From the NCBI GenBank assembly GCA_002633005.1, contig NMRA01000039.1:1221471-1285470 (forward strand): 64,000 nt of DNA, given 5' to 3'. Numbering within the stretch: the stretch's first letter is position 1; each line of letters opens with the position of its first letter. The notes beneath the pieces were generated by a model. It did not search any database and was not told the DNA's origin. It saw only the letters and a program-made list of their open reading frames with translations. Shown piece after piece: positions 1-11,400 of this stretch. Made by a program: the position numbers and the translations under genes. The DNA is from Phoronis australis. Its lineage: Eukaryota; Phoronida; Phoronidae.

Positions 1-2026
1 ATAGATTTCACGACCGACAAACGCAGTTTTGATCTTATCGTTGGATGAGACAGACTTGTCGAAGTTAATAGTTGTGACCAGAGCTTTAAAACAAAAAGAT
101 CTGTTGTATTTTTGTGATTTTAGTAGAAATCGGAAATTCTCGCTGTTGTCTGGCAGACATTCGCTGAAATTAGGGCCTGTCAGTGACTTCACCAGTTATA
201 AATACCCATGAGGTGCCCTGTGCCATTTATCGAATGAGATTTAACATCTTCAGCAGAGCGTTTGATTGCAATCACTGTAGCAGGTTCTAATTCGCGCTGA
301 GGCTAATTTCAGAAACCCATTTTCTCCCCGATTATTTGATATTCCTGCTGAAGGAAACGTCGCCAGCATAGTAGTTCTTCAAAAGACGACAATGTTATAC
401 GAGATTGTTAATTTCATTCTTCCGCCACTCGCCTCTGTTCAAAATTGGGCCGCATATCCCCCTACATCAGTTTCTTTGTAGAACTTGGGCCATATCCTGT
501 TGCGTACAGGGCCCCAGTGAGTAAATCAGATGCTGTCTAGTGCCTAAATGTAGTCTCAAGCTTGCATTGATAAACCAGCGCTATGCAAAGTCCGATAAAT
601 AAAAACTTCTAACAACAAATTGTCACCCGCCCGTATGTCTCTATTTGCTGATCATCTATTTGTTTCCAACGAACGAACGCGTGTGCGTGTCAAGCGGTGA
701 TCGTTAATATTTACTCTTATCCAACCGGAAAAAGCTTCCTAATGATTTTATGATCTGTTTGGGCTATATATATCGAATCTAACTCTCACCATGTGAAGGT
801 CCTCTGCAACGATGATGATAGTGAAAATTGGTACCTGTAAACGTAACCGAAAGTAAGTCGGCGGAACATCAGGTACTCCACAATATCCTTAGCTGCTGTG
901 AGTAATATGACCATCATCGACTTCCGTAATGATTAGTAAGTTTACCTCAATATGGCGTAATAGTCTCAGTTGTCCTAGTCCTTAAGATCGGAGGTTTCAT
1001 TTGTAAATTACATTCGCCCAATACCCACTTTGTAGCCTTTTCAATAGTGCATTTCCATGTTTTACCTATGGTCGCCATTAAAATGTGCAAGCTTTTAGGC
1101 ATATGTTTTTGTATATTAAGTTGCGATTAAATTCGAATTAACCTGTAACCGCCTATGCGAAACATTCGTGTAAAGTGAAGAAGCAAAATTTGACAGCATG
1201 AGAGTGAAGATTGAGTTATCCGCTTAAAAATGTTAGCATGTTATCAGAAAGTGCGATTGCGTGTTGTTTTATGCCTGGTTTCTCTGGATACGAAGCTTCG
1301 CGAAAAAAGTGGAAAAATATTCCACAGACTTCCAGATGAATCAGGAGTGCTTCGAAAGTGGTTAGAAAAATAGTGTAAAATGTATTGTAAACAACTGTGT
1401 ATTTCATCGTTTCTCAGAGCAATGGGGGCAGTGAACATGAACATTTGACGTCACGACTAAAGATATCAATGATCGGATACCTGGCAAGGGGAAATAGGTA
1501 GCAGGCGTAGTGGTGGGTATTGACAACAACAATTTCCCTGACAATCATTTGAAAAAAAAAACGTTTTCAGGTACATTCGAAGCTTTGTTTCACGACTCGA
1601 TTTTGGGATGGTTGCAAAATCAGTTCAAAACATTCAATCAATACACCCCATTCAGTGTATAAAAGGGTGTGTCCCAAAAATAGTCACATTTCCTAAACAG
1701 TGCTCAGTTCACCTTTAATATATATACTATTTGTATCGGCTGCTCCCCTGCATAACTGTCTATTAAAATTTGACTTTCATTTGACCTTCCATTCGGCGCT
1801 ACATTGGGCTTTAAGATTAATCGAAACTATGAAGAATCAGGCCCGTAGCCAACTGATATTTTGCAAACGTCGACACTGTCACAGCTTAATTAGGGGGCTC
1901 TCAGCTCTACGTTCCTGAGGTAAGACGGAATTTGTAATATACTAGAAATCGGGATGCCGTGACAATTGCTCGCAAAGAACGCAGCTCAAATTTGGGTGTA
2001 ATGTGGCTCAGAAAGTACCTGTGAAA
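1..2026. other. 5' flank, no gene recognised
   Basis: No convincing coding exon was found on either strand; open frames here are under about 75 codons and match nothing I know. The only structure seen is a family H repeat starting at 1838. The upstream promoter and any 5' untranslated exon of TMEM163 may lie here or further left, but nothing pins them down. Confidence 0.4.
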
Positions 2027-2030
2027 GTGT
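1838..2030 (+). repeat. Family H interspersed repeat, copy 1
   Basis: Opens with CAGGCCCGTAGCCA and shares several blocks with 14821-15065: GCAAACGTCGACACT, CAGCTTAATTA, CTCTCAGCTCTA, GTTCCTGAG and AAGACGGAATTTGTAAT. The copies differ by indels, so both are old. Class unknown. Confidence 0.6.
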
Positions 2031-2230
2031 CGCGCGATTTACGACCGAGATTTCGTTAGTATTTTAGGATCGAAATTATTATATTCAATGAGAAATTGGT
2101 TTGTGAGCTCTGAAGTAGTTGTGCGCTCGTAACTTTAAACTCATTTTTTTCGCTCGTAGTTTCACGTCCGAAGTTTACGCTCGCGTTTTCGCTCGTAATT
2201 TTACGTTCGCAATTTCAAGCTCGTACTTTT
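2027..2230 (-). repeat. Degenerate CTCGTAA/TTCGCTCG minisatellite, left arm
   Basis: Several spaced copies of CGCTCGTAATTTTACG-like units. Read on the reverse strand they become ACGAGCGAAAA, the same motif that makes up the array at 2925-3130. The two arrays therefore face each other across about 700 bp, and the intervening DNA contains the SINE at 2477-2700. Confidence 0.5.
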
Positions 2231-2476
2231 CAGACGTTATGAAATATTCAGAAAGTAATATCTCAGGTGCAAAGTGTGTAAGTGCAAAAGGTTGAAAATA
2301 TCAAAGACTGACTGAAAAGTTTTTACTTGCTGCCCTAACCATCCCAGGCACATGAAGTGGTCCCTTTTAGTGCATATTCATGTGCCAAAATGTATATGTA
2401 ACAAGTTGTCTGACAATGCTTTTATATGATTTCTTAAAATAACCAGGCCAAGCTTCATTCTTTTACTCTTAACAAT

Positions 2477-2700
2477 AGGAGGAGGCAGTGTGGCCTAGAG
2501 TGGTAAGTGCCCGCTTTCTTTACTCGAGGTCGTGGGTTCGAGTCCCACAGGACCATTGCTAAGCTCTTGAGTCAGGTTTCAAGGTCCTCAGCTCGGTTTT
2601 AACAGTATTAAAAATGGTTCCACGTGATCAGTGCAATACGTCCACATGCGCGGCCTGCGCGCGTCTGGTACAACGTGTATCAGACCGCCTGCAATTATAT
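2477..2700 (+). mobile_element. tRNA-derived SINE with target-site duplication
   Basis: The first about 75 bases resemble a tRNA. They carry a pol III A box (TGGCCTAGAGTGG) and a perfect B box (GGTTCGAGTCC) inside a clean T-arm (GTGGG/CCCAC). An unrelated body of about 150 bp follows and ends in TGCAATTATA. The insert is flanked by TTTTACTCTTAACAAT at 2461-2476 and TTTTACTCTGAACAAT at 2701-2716, a 16-bp duplication with one mismatch, which is the hallmark of LINE-driven insertion. The anticodon arm is not convincing, so this is not a working tRNA gene. Confidence 0.8.
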
Positions 2701-2924
2701 TTTTACTCTGAACAATGCGTGCAGATGACAAATGACATTGCAAAAAACATTGGTTCAAAACCGTTTCAGGGGGTTATGCTGTAAAGTTTCTAAATGTTGT
2801 TGGTAAATCACTCACTCTTTATTCAAGACATTTGAATAACAAACCATTTTCATAACAAAAACAATATCAGTTGCGTATTAATTTAATGGTTGGTGGTCTC
2901 GTACTTGAATATAATGACTATACT

Positions 2925-3130
2925 TGCTAAAATTACGAGCGAAAAATACGGTCGCAAAACACGAGCTAAGTCTTGGCCATAATCACGAGCGTGATTGTGG
3001 ACGAACGATTTCGATCTTAAAACACGAGCGAAGTCTCGATCGTGATCACGAGCGAAATTATGGACGAACAATTTTGGTTTTTAAACAAGCGCGACACCTT
3101 AGTCGTGATTGCAAGCGTAATTACGGCCGC
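2925..3130 (+). repeat. 63-bp degenerate tandem repeat, about three copies
   Basis: Units begin at about 2921, 2984 and 3047 (CACGAGCG spacing of 63 bp) and end in a GATTGTGGACGAACGATTT-type block. The period is a multiple of three. Both strands stay open through the array, giving 21-residue repeats such as HERDCGRTISILKHERSLD, but no start context or splice sites support translation. The motif is the reverse complement of the array at 2027-2230. Confidence 0.6.
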
Positions 3131-3144
3131 CTTTCGCCGAGACG

Positions 3145-3221
3145 CCTATATTGATATAGGAATGCCCCGCCTTTCGACCGCCATTTGGCGAGGCCCTCTA
3201 TATTAATGTAGGGCCTCGCTT
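3145..3221. repeat. Pair of short palindromes
   Basis: CCTATATTGATATAGG is followed about 35 bp later by a hairpin with GCGAGGCCCT on one arm and AGGGCCTCGC on the other around a TATATTAATG-like centre. This looks like the tip of a small foldback element. Confidence 0.45.
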
Positions 3222-3670
3222 TTGAGTCCCGAAATTAAATTTTTTGCCTATGTCATTTTAATAAGAAAAAGTAATTTTATAATTAATATAAGGGCATTTG
3301 TTTCAGTTTACCCTCTTCATGCACTGTCCTACGGTGTGTCGATAAAACAATCTATGTTTTTTGTTTTTCAAATGTTTATTAAGAAAAATATTATGTTTTT
3401 TGTGTTCAGTAATTAGAGTTAACTGCAAAAAAGTGTCAGACAGTATTTGATTTCAGAGTATATACTGGTACACGAGTAGGTAATTATTTCGATGAATATT
3501 TCATTGTAGTCCCCTACTTCAACCCAGTACCAATTCTATTCATTTCGCACACAGACAAATATTCACGTCGACAAAGCGTAATCACAGACATGTTGGAAAA
3601 TTGATGGTTATGGCAATAGCACAGATAAGCCTATGTATGCGGGTATATATATAAGGCTGGAACTACCAAA

Positions 3671-3775
3671 ATTCGGCGAATGCACTATTCATAGCTGTGA
3701 ACGTACCCCTTTTAGTAATAGGTCCAAATTCTCAAAAATTCTAGACTCCTATTTTTTAAACTGGGTGCGCGCATG
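3671..3775 (-). repeat. Family B foldback element, partial copy
   Basis: Contains GGTCCAAATTCTCAAAAATTC and ends CTGGGTGCGCGCATG, matching the right half of the full copy at 58039-58298. The left terminal repeat is missing. Confidence 0.65.
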
Positions 3776-4553
3776 TGTAAGATTGCTATTATTATGATTA
3801 TTATTATTACAGCAACTGAAATCAAGACTCACTTCTGAAACACTAGGCTGTCACACAAGGCCGCCGCCTACGATTATGGCTCGAACCTCAGAACCTAGTG
3901 ATTCACTTAAGAACTACACGTTATCTACGCGTCACAAAATATAAATACCGGGTACACCTTAAGTAAACATTATGATGTCAGTGAATGACGTAACAATGAA
4001 ATGTTCAACTATGTTTCAACTCGAAAGTAACAACATAAGTTCAAGCACAGCAAAATTTCCGTTCCTTGGGTCATGCATAAAACGAGTGCTGATCGGTTCT
4101 ACCCCATACCCTTCTATGAGGGGGCAGTGAACGTGGATTATCGTATGTACGTAATTTTTACTTGTTTTGAAATGTTCATCGGCTGCGAAGCCATCTTTTG
4201 AGGAGGGGGGAGGGGACACATCCACCGGTAGCGCAAGACAAGGCGAACACGTTTGGATAAAATAAGAAGTCGACTATCTTTCAACACGTCGTATGTAGAT
4301 TGTTTTTTAAATCGAGGGAAATTAAACAAGATTTTTTTTAAAATGTGGGATCCCGACACCCGCGCAACCCTTGCCCTCCGCAGTTGATGTTTACGTAAGA
4401 TTGCCTCCCGTTACACTGCATGTGCTTCCCGCCTAGATATCAATGTAATTAATCTTTCCGAGTTCAAGACAGACGAACACATTTTATCAAGGTAAGACCA
4501 GGAGCAGGTTTATCTGCCTTTACAGTTAGACCCTAAAGAGTTTGTAGACCCCA

Positions 4554-4711
4554 CTTCGTTCAAAAACAACTTTTGATTTAGACCTATTATCGTTAAAAAT
4601 GATTTCAAATTGTTTCTTAGACAGCTCATTATTGCTTGAGACCTGCCTCTACAAGTTGACTTGTCACGTGTCATTTTATGCGCCGAGCACGGTCTCACGG
4701 AATAGCAGACG
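4554..4711 (+). repeat. Family G interspersed repeat, copy 1
   Basis: Shares AAAAACAACTTTTGATTTA, CTACAAGTTG, CTTGTCACG and a CCGAGCA(C/A)G(G/A)TCTCA block in the same order with 47161-47363. A fragment is also present at 26162-26220. Class unknown. Confidence 0.55.
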
Positions 4712-5165
4712 ATCTTTTCTCCGCAAGTCCAGAAACCACTTCTCATCCGAGTAAGGAATGAGCTGAGAACAAATATTTAGGGCTCGTAATGAAAAATCTC
4801 TCCTCAAAAAACGCGAGTTTGTAGCGGCTGCAAGTAAAGTCAAGAAGGACTTTTATTACAGCAAGAGAGTGAAACTGAATTATCCGCAACAGCACTGTAG
4901 TTGACGACTTATTTTTGATTTGAGAGCAAGTAATTAACTAAAGAATATAGCAGTGGATGAAACATATTATGAAAACAAACATTTTAGCAGCTGCGGATGC
5001 GCCGTGAAACGTAGGCTCACATCCCTACGTGTGAAAAATATCTTCCCAATCTTCCAATTATAAACGCAGTAGGGTGCGCTCATGCGTCAGTTTTGATAGG
5101 GTTGAGTGCTCGGCTTCCCAAGATGTAATTCTGTCAACGAATTAGTATTCTCATCTGTGGGGCTC

Positions 5166-5340
5166 GGGATATCGAGATCCTGAGATAATGAAGTTGACAT
5201 CTCGAGATCCTGAGATGGTTATGTTGGTATCTCGAGATCCTCCCGAGGTAATTATATATGGCTCTGAAGACCCTGGCATAATCGTCTCAAGATTACGAGA
5301 TTCTGAGCTAATTATCTCGAGATCACGAGATAATCAAAAG
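5166..5340. repeat. Degenerate roughly 30-bp tandem repeat rich in ATCTCGAGAT
   Basis: Five to six imperfect units built on the self-complementary core ATCTCGAGATCCTGAGAT are spaced about 30 bp apart. The array ends about 70 bp before the first coding exon of TMEM163, so it would lie in a 5' intron or promoter of that gene. Confidence 0.6.
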
Positions 5341-5411
5341 AGAAACACGAGACGTTCTTTCCCAGGCGCCATAAGTTGTATACAAGCATGACTGTCTTTT
5401 TCAGATTTAAT

Positions 5412-8400
5412 ATGACGTCAGGAGGTGGGGATTCACTGAGACTGTCACCTCAAAAAGACAAACGGAAAGAAGGAAAAGAAGAAGGTTTGAATTCATTTGC
5501 TTTCTTAAATGGCCAGTGCGAAGAATTGCACATTTCAATTTAATTAGCTCGAAACTTCGTTTTGGTTTCAATACAAGCTAAATGTCACTGGGTGGCAAAT
5601 GCCGGATCAAAGACGCCTAACTCATGCACGACAATTACGTGCGACAAACGATCTCTATCTTAACGTTTTCGATTGTGGTGTATGGTTTATTGTACCATTT
5701 CAGAAAAGCTTATTCGGCGAACTACTTGGGTTCACGACCTAGAGACAGACAATTGCTATCGCCAAGTGGCCATCGTTATATCATCGATATCCGTGGTCGT
5801 TACAATAGTTATGGGTGTCACCTCTTTTGGTAAGTCGCAAATATTACGGATTAAGTTTGTCATTTGCGCTTCAGTTTTAAAAAGGTTGCTTTTTACGATT
5901 ATATAAATTTGTGAGCGTGTTGACTCAGTGCTACCTTTCCAAGCTTTCATTTTACAAAACGGCTGTAATTCTTTTATAATATTGTTTCGAGTCGGTTTGT
6001 GCCTTGTCAAATGTGAACAGCGCCCTCTATTCAAAGTTTGTGCTCGACTCCTTTCAAAATTTGCTGCAATAGAAGTTCAGGGTAAAAGGTATAAATTCTG
6101 TGGCACTTGTTTTACCGAGACAATTTTGGCCAGGTTTGATATTTTTTTGCGAAACTGCTTCATTAAGATTTTTTACGTAAGCACATTGGTCTAGTATGTC
6201 TGGACCATCACTGTGGGTGTAACGGTGAGGGACAAACATTTTTGAATCAACAATAACTTAGTATGGTACTCTGCATTGGTTCTGAAATTTTCATTTTAGA
6301 GCTCGTGAAGAATTCTTTCAGTTGTCATATAAAACTGACCCGAAATCTTTTCCTACACCCATATATTTCGAATCAAACTTTTAAGTAGCCAACGTAAAAT
6401 ATTTCTAAATTTCAGTATTGGGTCTGTTGTCTGAAAGTGTTGCAACATTTGGGTTTGCGGTGAGTTAATTGCTACATCTTCAGTGTCGTCATTTGGAATT
6501 GACCTTCTCATGAATAGCGAAAATCGATACGCCCGCATCATATTTATGGGCTACAAGCCTCCAGGAAGTGTCAGGCAGACGATTGTCTGGCGTGCGTTCA
6601 GTAACGCTAGGACCTAGCTAAAATCTAGCCAAAGTGACGTGTTCTCATTTAAAATACACGGCAATATCTCACGAAATCTCGCGAAGTCTTGCTTTTAAGC
6701 GAGGTCCTAGTGTTACTGAACGGGAGGCTGTGAACTGACAGATGCTACACAGGTGACAATTTCAAAGAGTACAGGGCTGGTGTGCTATTGATGAGGATCG
6801 GAAGGTAGATTTTTCCCCTCACTCGGCGAAAAAATGCCCCTCTTACGAAGGCACACAAGCACCTTTCCTCGGATGAACGAGGCCCTGAAGAAACATGATA
6901 ACTATGCTTGCTCTGTGCAGTTAACTGAAATTGAGCTCAAAAACGAGGTTATGCTTTGGACGAACGAGTTAGGTGTTTTAATTTTAAAAATCAACTTGGT
7001 CCAGATTGATATTTGAAACCTAGCACATGAATGTTTATAATAATTACTAAAACCAAGAAAGTAGAATTGATGGTCAAATAATTACTTGTGAATGTGTGCA
7101 AGGGAGTGAATGAAAACCTGGATATAATGTGAAAGCGATTTCTGAGGCTGTGCTCGTTTTTTATTTTTTTTCAAACTTTAAAAAATGGTCAAATAATTTT
7201 TATTTTCAATTACGAGCCTGGTTTTTTATTTTAATAAAAATAACATCACTTATTCCTTCAGATCAATAACGAATTACTTGTTAGTCCCGGTAGTCCCTAC
7301 CTCACCAGGACATAGGCTATATGCTTGATGTTGGTATTTTTGATCAACAAATTAAACCAGATGTGACTAATTGCACATGATAGCAAAATGCGACGAGAGA
7401 ATGTCGAATATATCTTCAACTGATCAACAATACAAGCAGATCATCTGGTTCGTGTAGAAAGCATTTTTATCAACAATTTACAAGAAGAAACGTAACCCTG
7501 CATTCAGCATAATACCTAATCCGTAACACTACTGTGGCGATCGCCGCAGTTTGGTCATATTTACTTTTCATGTTTCGAACATAGTTTTCCGAAAAAAATT
7601 ATACCCTTTCATCAGACAACTCTTTGGTGCATTACCTTTTCTCTAAAGTATTTTTCTACGTCTCTGTGGTTAATTATCGACACATTTTTAAGATTTAATA
7701 TCCTGGTTGGACTCGAAAGACCGGCCATTTACTCACGCAATGTAAATTTCCGCTTTGTTTATCGCAGTGAGCCTCGCTTTGAATATTTTAATATCCAAAG
7801 CGAGGCTCACTGCGATAAAATGTCCGCCGCGTGAGTTGGGTCTATAGGAATTAAAATTCCTCGTTGCACATTGTAATCATCAGAGTAGGTCGTGTTCAAA
7901 GCGGGATCCTCCTGAGCAAAATGGTAGACAATCCGATTGTGATCGCCAATATTAACAAGCTCATTGTCAGCGTCCCGCTAATCTTTCCATGACTTAATGC
8001 AATCTACCAGGAAAGGCACACGTCGCCATCCGAAACACCTCGGGTGTTTTCGTAACCTCAACCCTCGTAGGTGAACGTTTTCTGTGCTTGTGCAAAAATT
8101 ACGTCATTCACAGCAGCGGATTCAGAGGGTTCCAAGGGTGCCATGTCCCCCCTAAAATTCTCCCGGATTCCATTTGGCAGTTCGGGGGGGTGGGAATGTC
8201 TGACGGACAAAATCTCGGCTAATACTCTGCCCTGCTCCCCCCTAACTCAAAATCCTGGATCCGTCCCTGATTCAGGCAATCATTCATCAGTTTAAAAGTC
8301 ACATGATGTGCCTTACTGAAGTCAGCAACGTTCACCTCCGGAGGCTACGAAAATACCAGAGGGCCCCTCGGGTTCGGGATTGTACATCACGTGTCGTCAA

Positions 8401-11400
8401 CAGTCGAAGCAAATGTCCACGCCTAACATACACACGAATAGATCACCACGAGTGCAATGGCCGGCACATTGTACATTGTTCCGTCACAAAATTACCCTTT
8501 CGCTTTGGCCATTGCAAGATCTTTGACTGTAACAACCGATTCCTCACCAATATTTTGTCTTTCCCGCCAGTGCGGTGCTGTCTTGGATAGTCTAACTTCG
8601 AGCGTTGTCATATGGCGATACTGGGGCGCATCGACAGCGGTATATTCGTGGGATAGAGAAAGACAGTAAGTGGATATATACTTTTTTCACTTTCTTAAAA
8701 GGATAATAAACCTTTCTTTGATGATTTCAACCAATCCTCGATGTATCACATGCTAATGCATTATGAGCGTAAATCTTGAAAGATAAAAGCAGAAACTAAA
8801 AACTCAATACTGTGTCACAGATTAGGTATCATAGTACCGCTGGGTGGTCTTTCCGTCGTGTAATTCGCTAAAACCGTAAGTCACAGTTGCCCAATGAACA
8901 GACCTTGCTAGTAAGCTACACCTTGTGGTACCGCACAATATAGAGGCCCTGGCAGGGCTCGCCCCCACAGGTGCTATTCAACCTGGCTAGGGGGGAGGCT
9001 TGAAAAGAAGGAATTGTTGTAACGACTAGGTCCACACACTTTTTCCTTTTATAGCGTGGGGCCCAAGAAACCTTGATCCGAGGATATCCAGACCCCTGAA
9101 CCCCTTTCTAGATCCGCGGCTTCGTGTGTCATGTCTAAAATATATGAATCCGACATCACTAATCAGTGATCACATGAACAATATCAACATTGATTGCATC
9201 GTCACACTGTCTGTGTAAACAAAGCTATGTTTACACCAAAGGAAAACGTGTCAGGTTTCACAAGGCTATTGGTTATTACCGCCACATAATTGGCGGAAAT
9301 AAGGAAGTAGATGTAAATTGGATGATATAAAATTCCAATCCTATCAAAATAAAACGAAATTAACGAAGTTCATAAAATAATTTCAGTTTTCAAGAACTAT
9401 CTACTCACTATGAGACTGCGATGGAAATGATCCTATTTAGAGATTACGTATTTAAAAATGATGTTTGTCAGGGGGTGAAAAACCAACTCTTATCACAGGC
9501 GTGCACCCTTACCACACACTGCAAAAACTTACCACACAAAAAACGTTTACCATGAACCTGAGCTCCAGCCACACTCAGACACTCACCGCAGTTTTTGAGC
9601 AAGAGACCGAAGTGCACGACCCAGTTTCTATTTGTTTTTTTTTCTAGGTCACTTGCACTAAAAATTGTCAGTGGTAAGAGTGCCTAACTGTGGTTGGAGT
9701 TCAGGTTCCGTGGTAAGTTTTTGTGCGCGGTAAATGTTTTTGCCATGTGTGTAAGGGTGCGCGCTCGTGTTAAATGCTGGTATCCACCCCCTGCTTAGAT
9801 GACAATCAGAAATGTATGCATCGTAGAATCAGAAATAATAACAGGAGTCGACTGAAACTACAGTAAATACAACTGCGATTGTATTTTTATTCTTGTATAC
9901 TAGAAACGCGTGGCTACAAGGCAGATGATTAGCAATCAAAATATACTTGCTGGATTTTGGATCAATTCACAGCACGACGACATTATTGTACTGCCACACA
10001 CTGTTTCATAATGGACGTGAACCAAATTCTTGATCTTTCTCTTCAGAGCGTGTATTTCTCTTGGAATCCTTTTCACACTAACAACAACCGTCATACTGGT
10101 GAAAAGTATCGTTGCCTTGATCTTCGCTGAGAAACCGAAGAACGTGAGTGGTTGCGCTATTTCTCTAGTTGACATATAAACCATAATAGACACTTGCCTT
10201 GAGTTCGTGCTCAAGTATAACGGAGAATACTAAAACAATTTCAATATAGAGTAAAAAGGTTAGACCCTCGACTCTGGTGTTGGAAAGAAGTGATATAGTG
10301 TCGATTGCTTGTGGACACGTTTAACGCATAAAATGACCCACCGGGTCAAACCAATTTTTCGGATTGGATCTCGAGCAATTTTTAAAGACCTGTCACATTA
10401 CTCCAAGTCCAGGAGTCATATCTGATCTTAGAGCGGACCAAAAGAGAATTTCAACGGTAGGTGGTTTAAATCTAAGGTTATTTTTTGAAAGAAGGTGCTG
10501 ATAGCTATTATATAAGTAGTCGCCAGGACCGTAAAGTTGAATTTGTCTAACGCGTTTGTAAACATCGGTGCAATTTAGAGCAAATCAAGAATCCTCCGCA
10601 ACTAGAGATAGTGGATACTTAGAAGATATACAGTATTTGTGACGAAATAGAAATATAATCGCTCAAAGACAGGGGCGGATACAAGGTGTGAACTAGATAT
10701 CAACACCAGAGGAATTCGGCAAAACTTTCCTTATAACACAGAGTCGCTGGTTACGATGATCCATAAAAAATGGATGCCAAATAACAGATTAGTGCTACTG
10801 CACAGTTTTCCACCCTGTCGGCAAAAATCCTGGAATCCGCCCCTGAAATACTGATTTTGAGGGTCATATAGCGAAACGTCTGATCTTTGCTTATATGTAA
10901 ATAGTAGACCCTGAATCTGACCGTAACAAGTTTTGTTCTTTCATTTCTATCAACGACATGGCGAAAAATGACGTCATGAAAAAGAGCTAGCCTACTTACG
11001 ATCTCAGCGTGTGAGACAGACGATATATATTTTGCCCCCTGCAGGCATTACATGAGGTCATGTTGCGTTGTTTTTATATTCTGCAGGATCAAGTCGTTTG
11101 GATTCTCTCGCTAGTGAATGGTATCGCATGCACGCTGCTGGCGATCACAAAATATTGGCTGGGTACCAAGTTACACAGCAGCGCGGTAAAAACTGACGGT
11201 GAGCATGTTTTTCTTCATGGCCGTGCGTGCATTACGTAGACGCGAGAACCTCATGAAAACCCAAGGCCATCCTAGACTTTGCGAAACATTGATATACAAT
11301 ACAAGAAAAGCCCGCGATCGCATTACCTTCGTTCGCAAGATTCTCACGTCTACGAAACTCAGACCGGACATGCCCTAGCGCGGTATTCGCGTAAATAATA

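Noticed and set aside
7758-7819. microRNA precursor
   Set aside because: The stem is too perfect and the loop too short for a typical pre-miRNA, and outer repeats point to a foldback element. Kept only as a finding to test.
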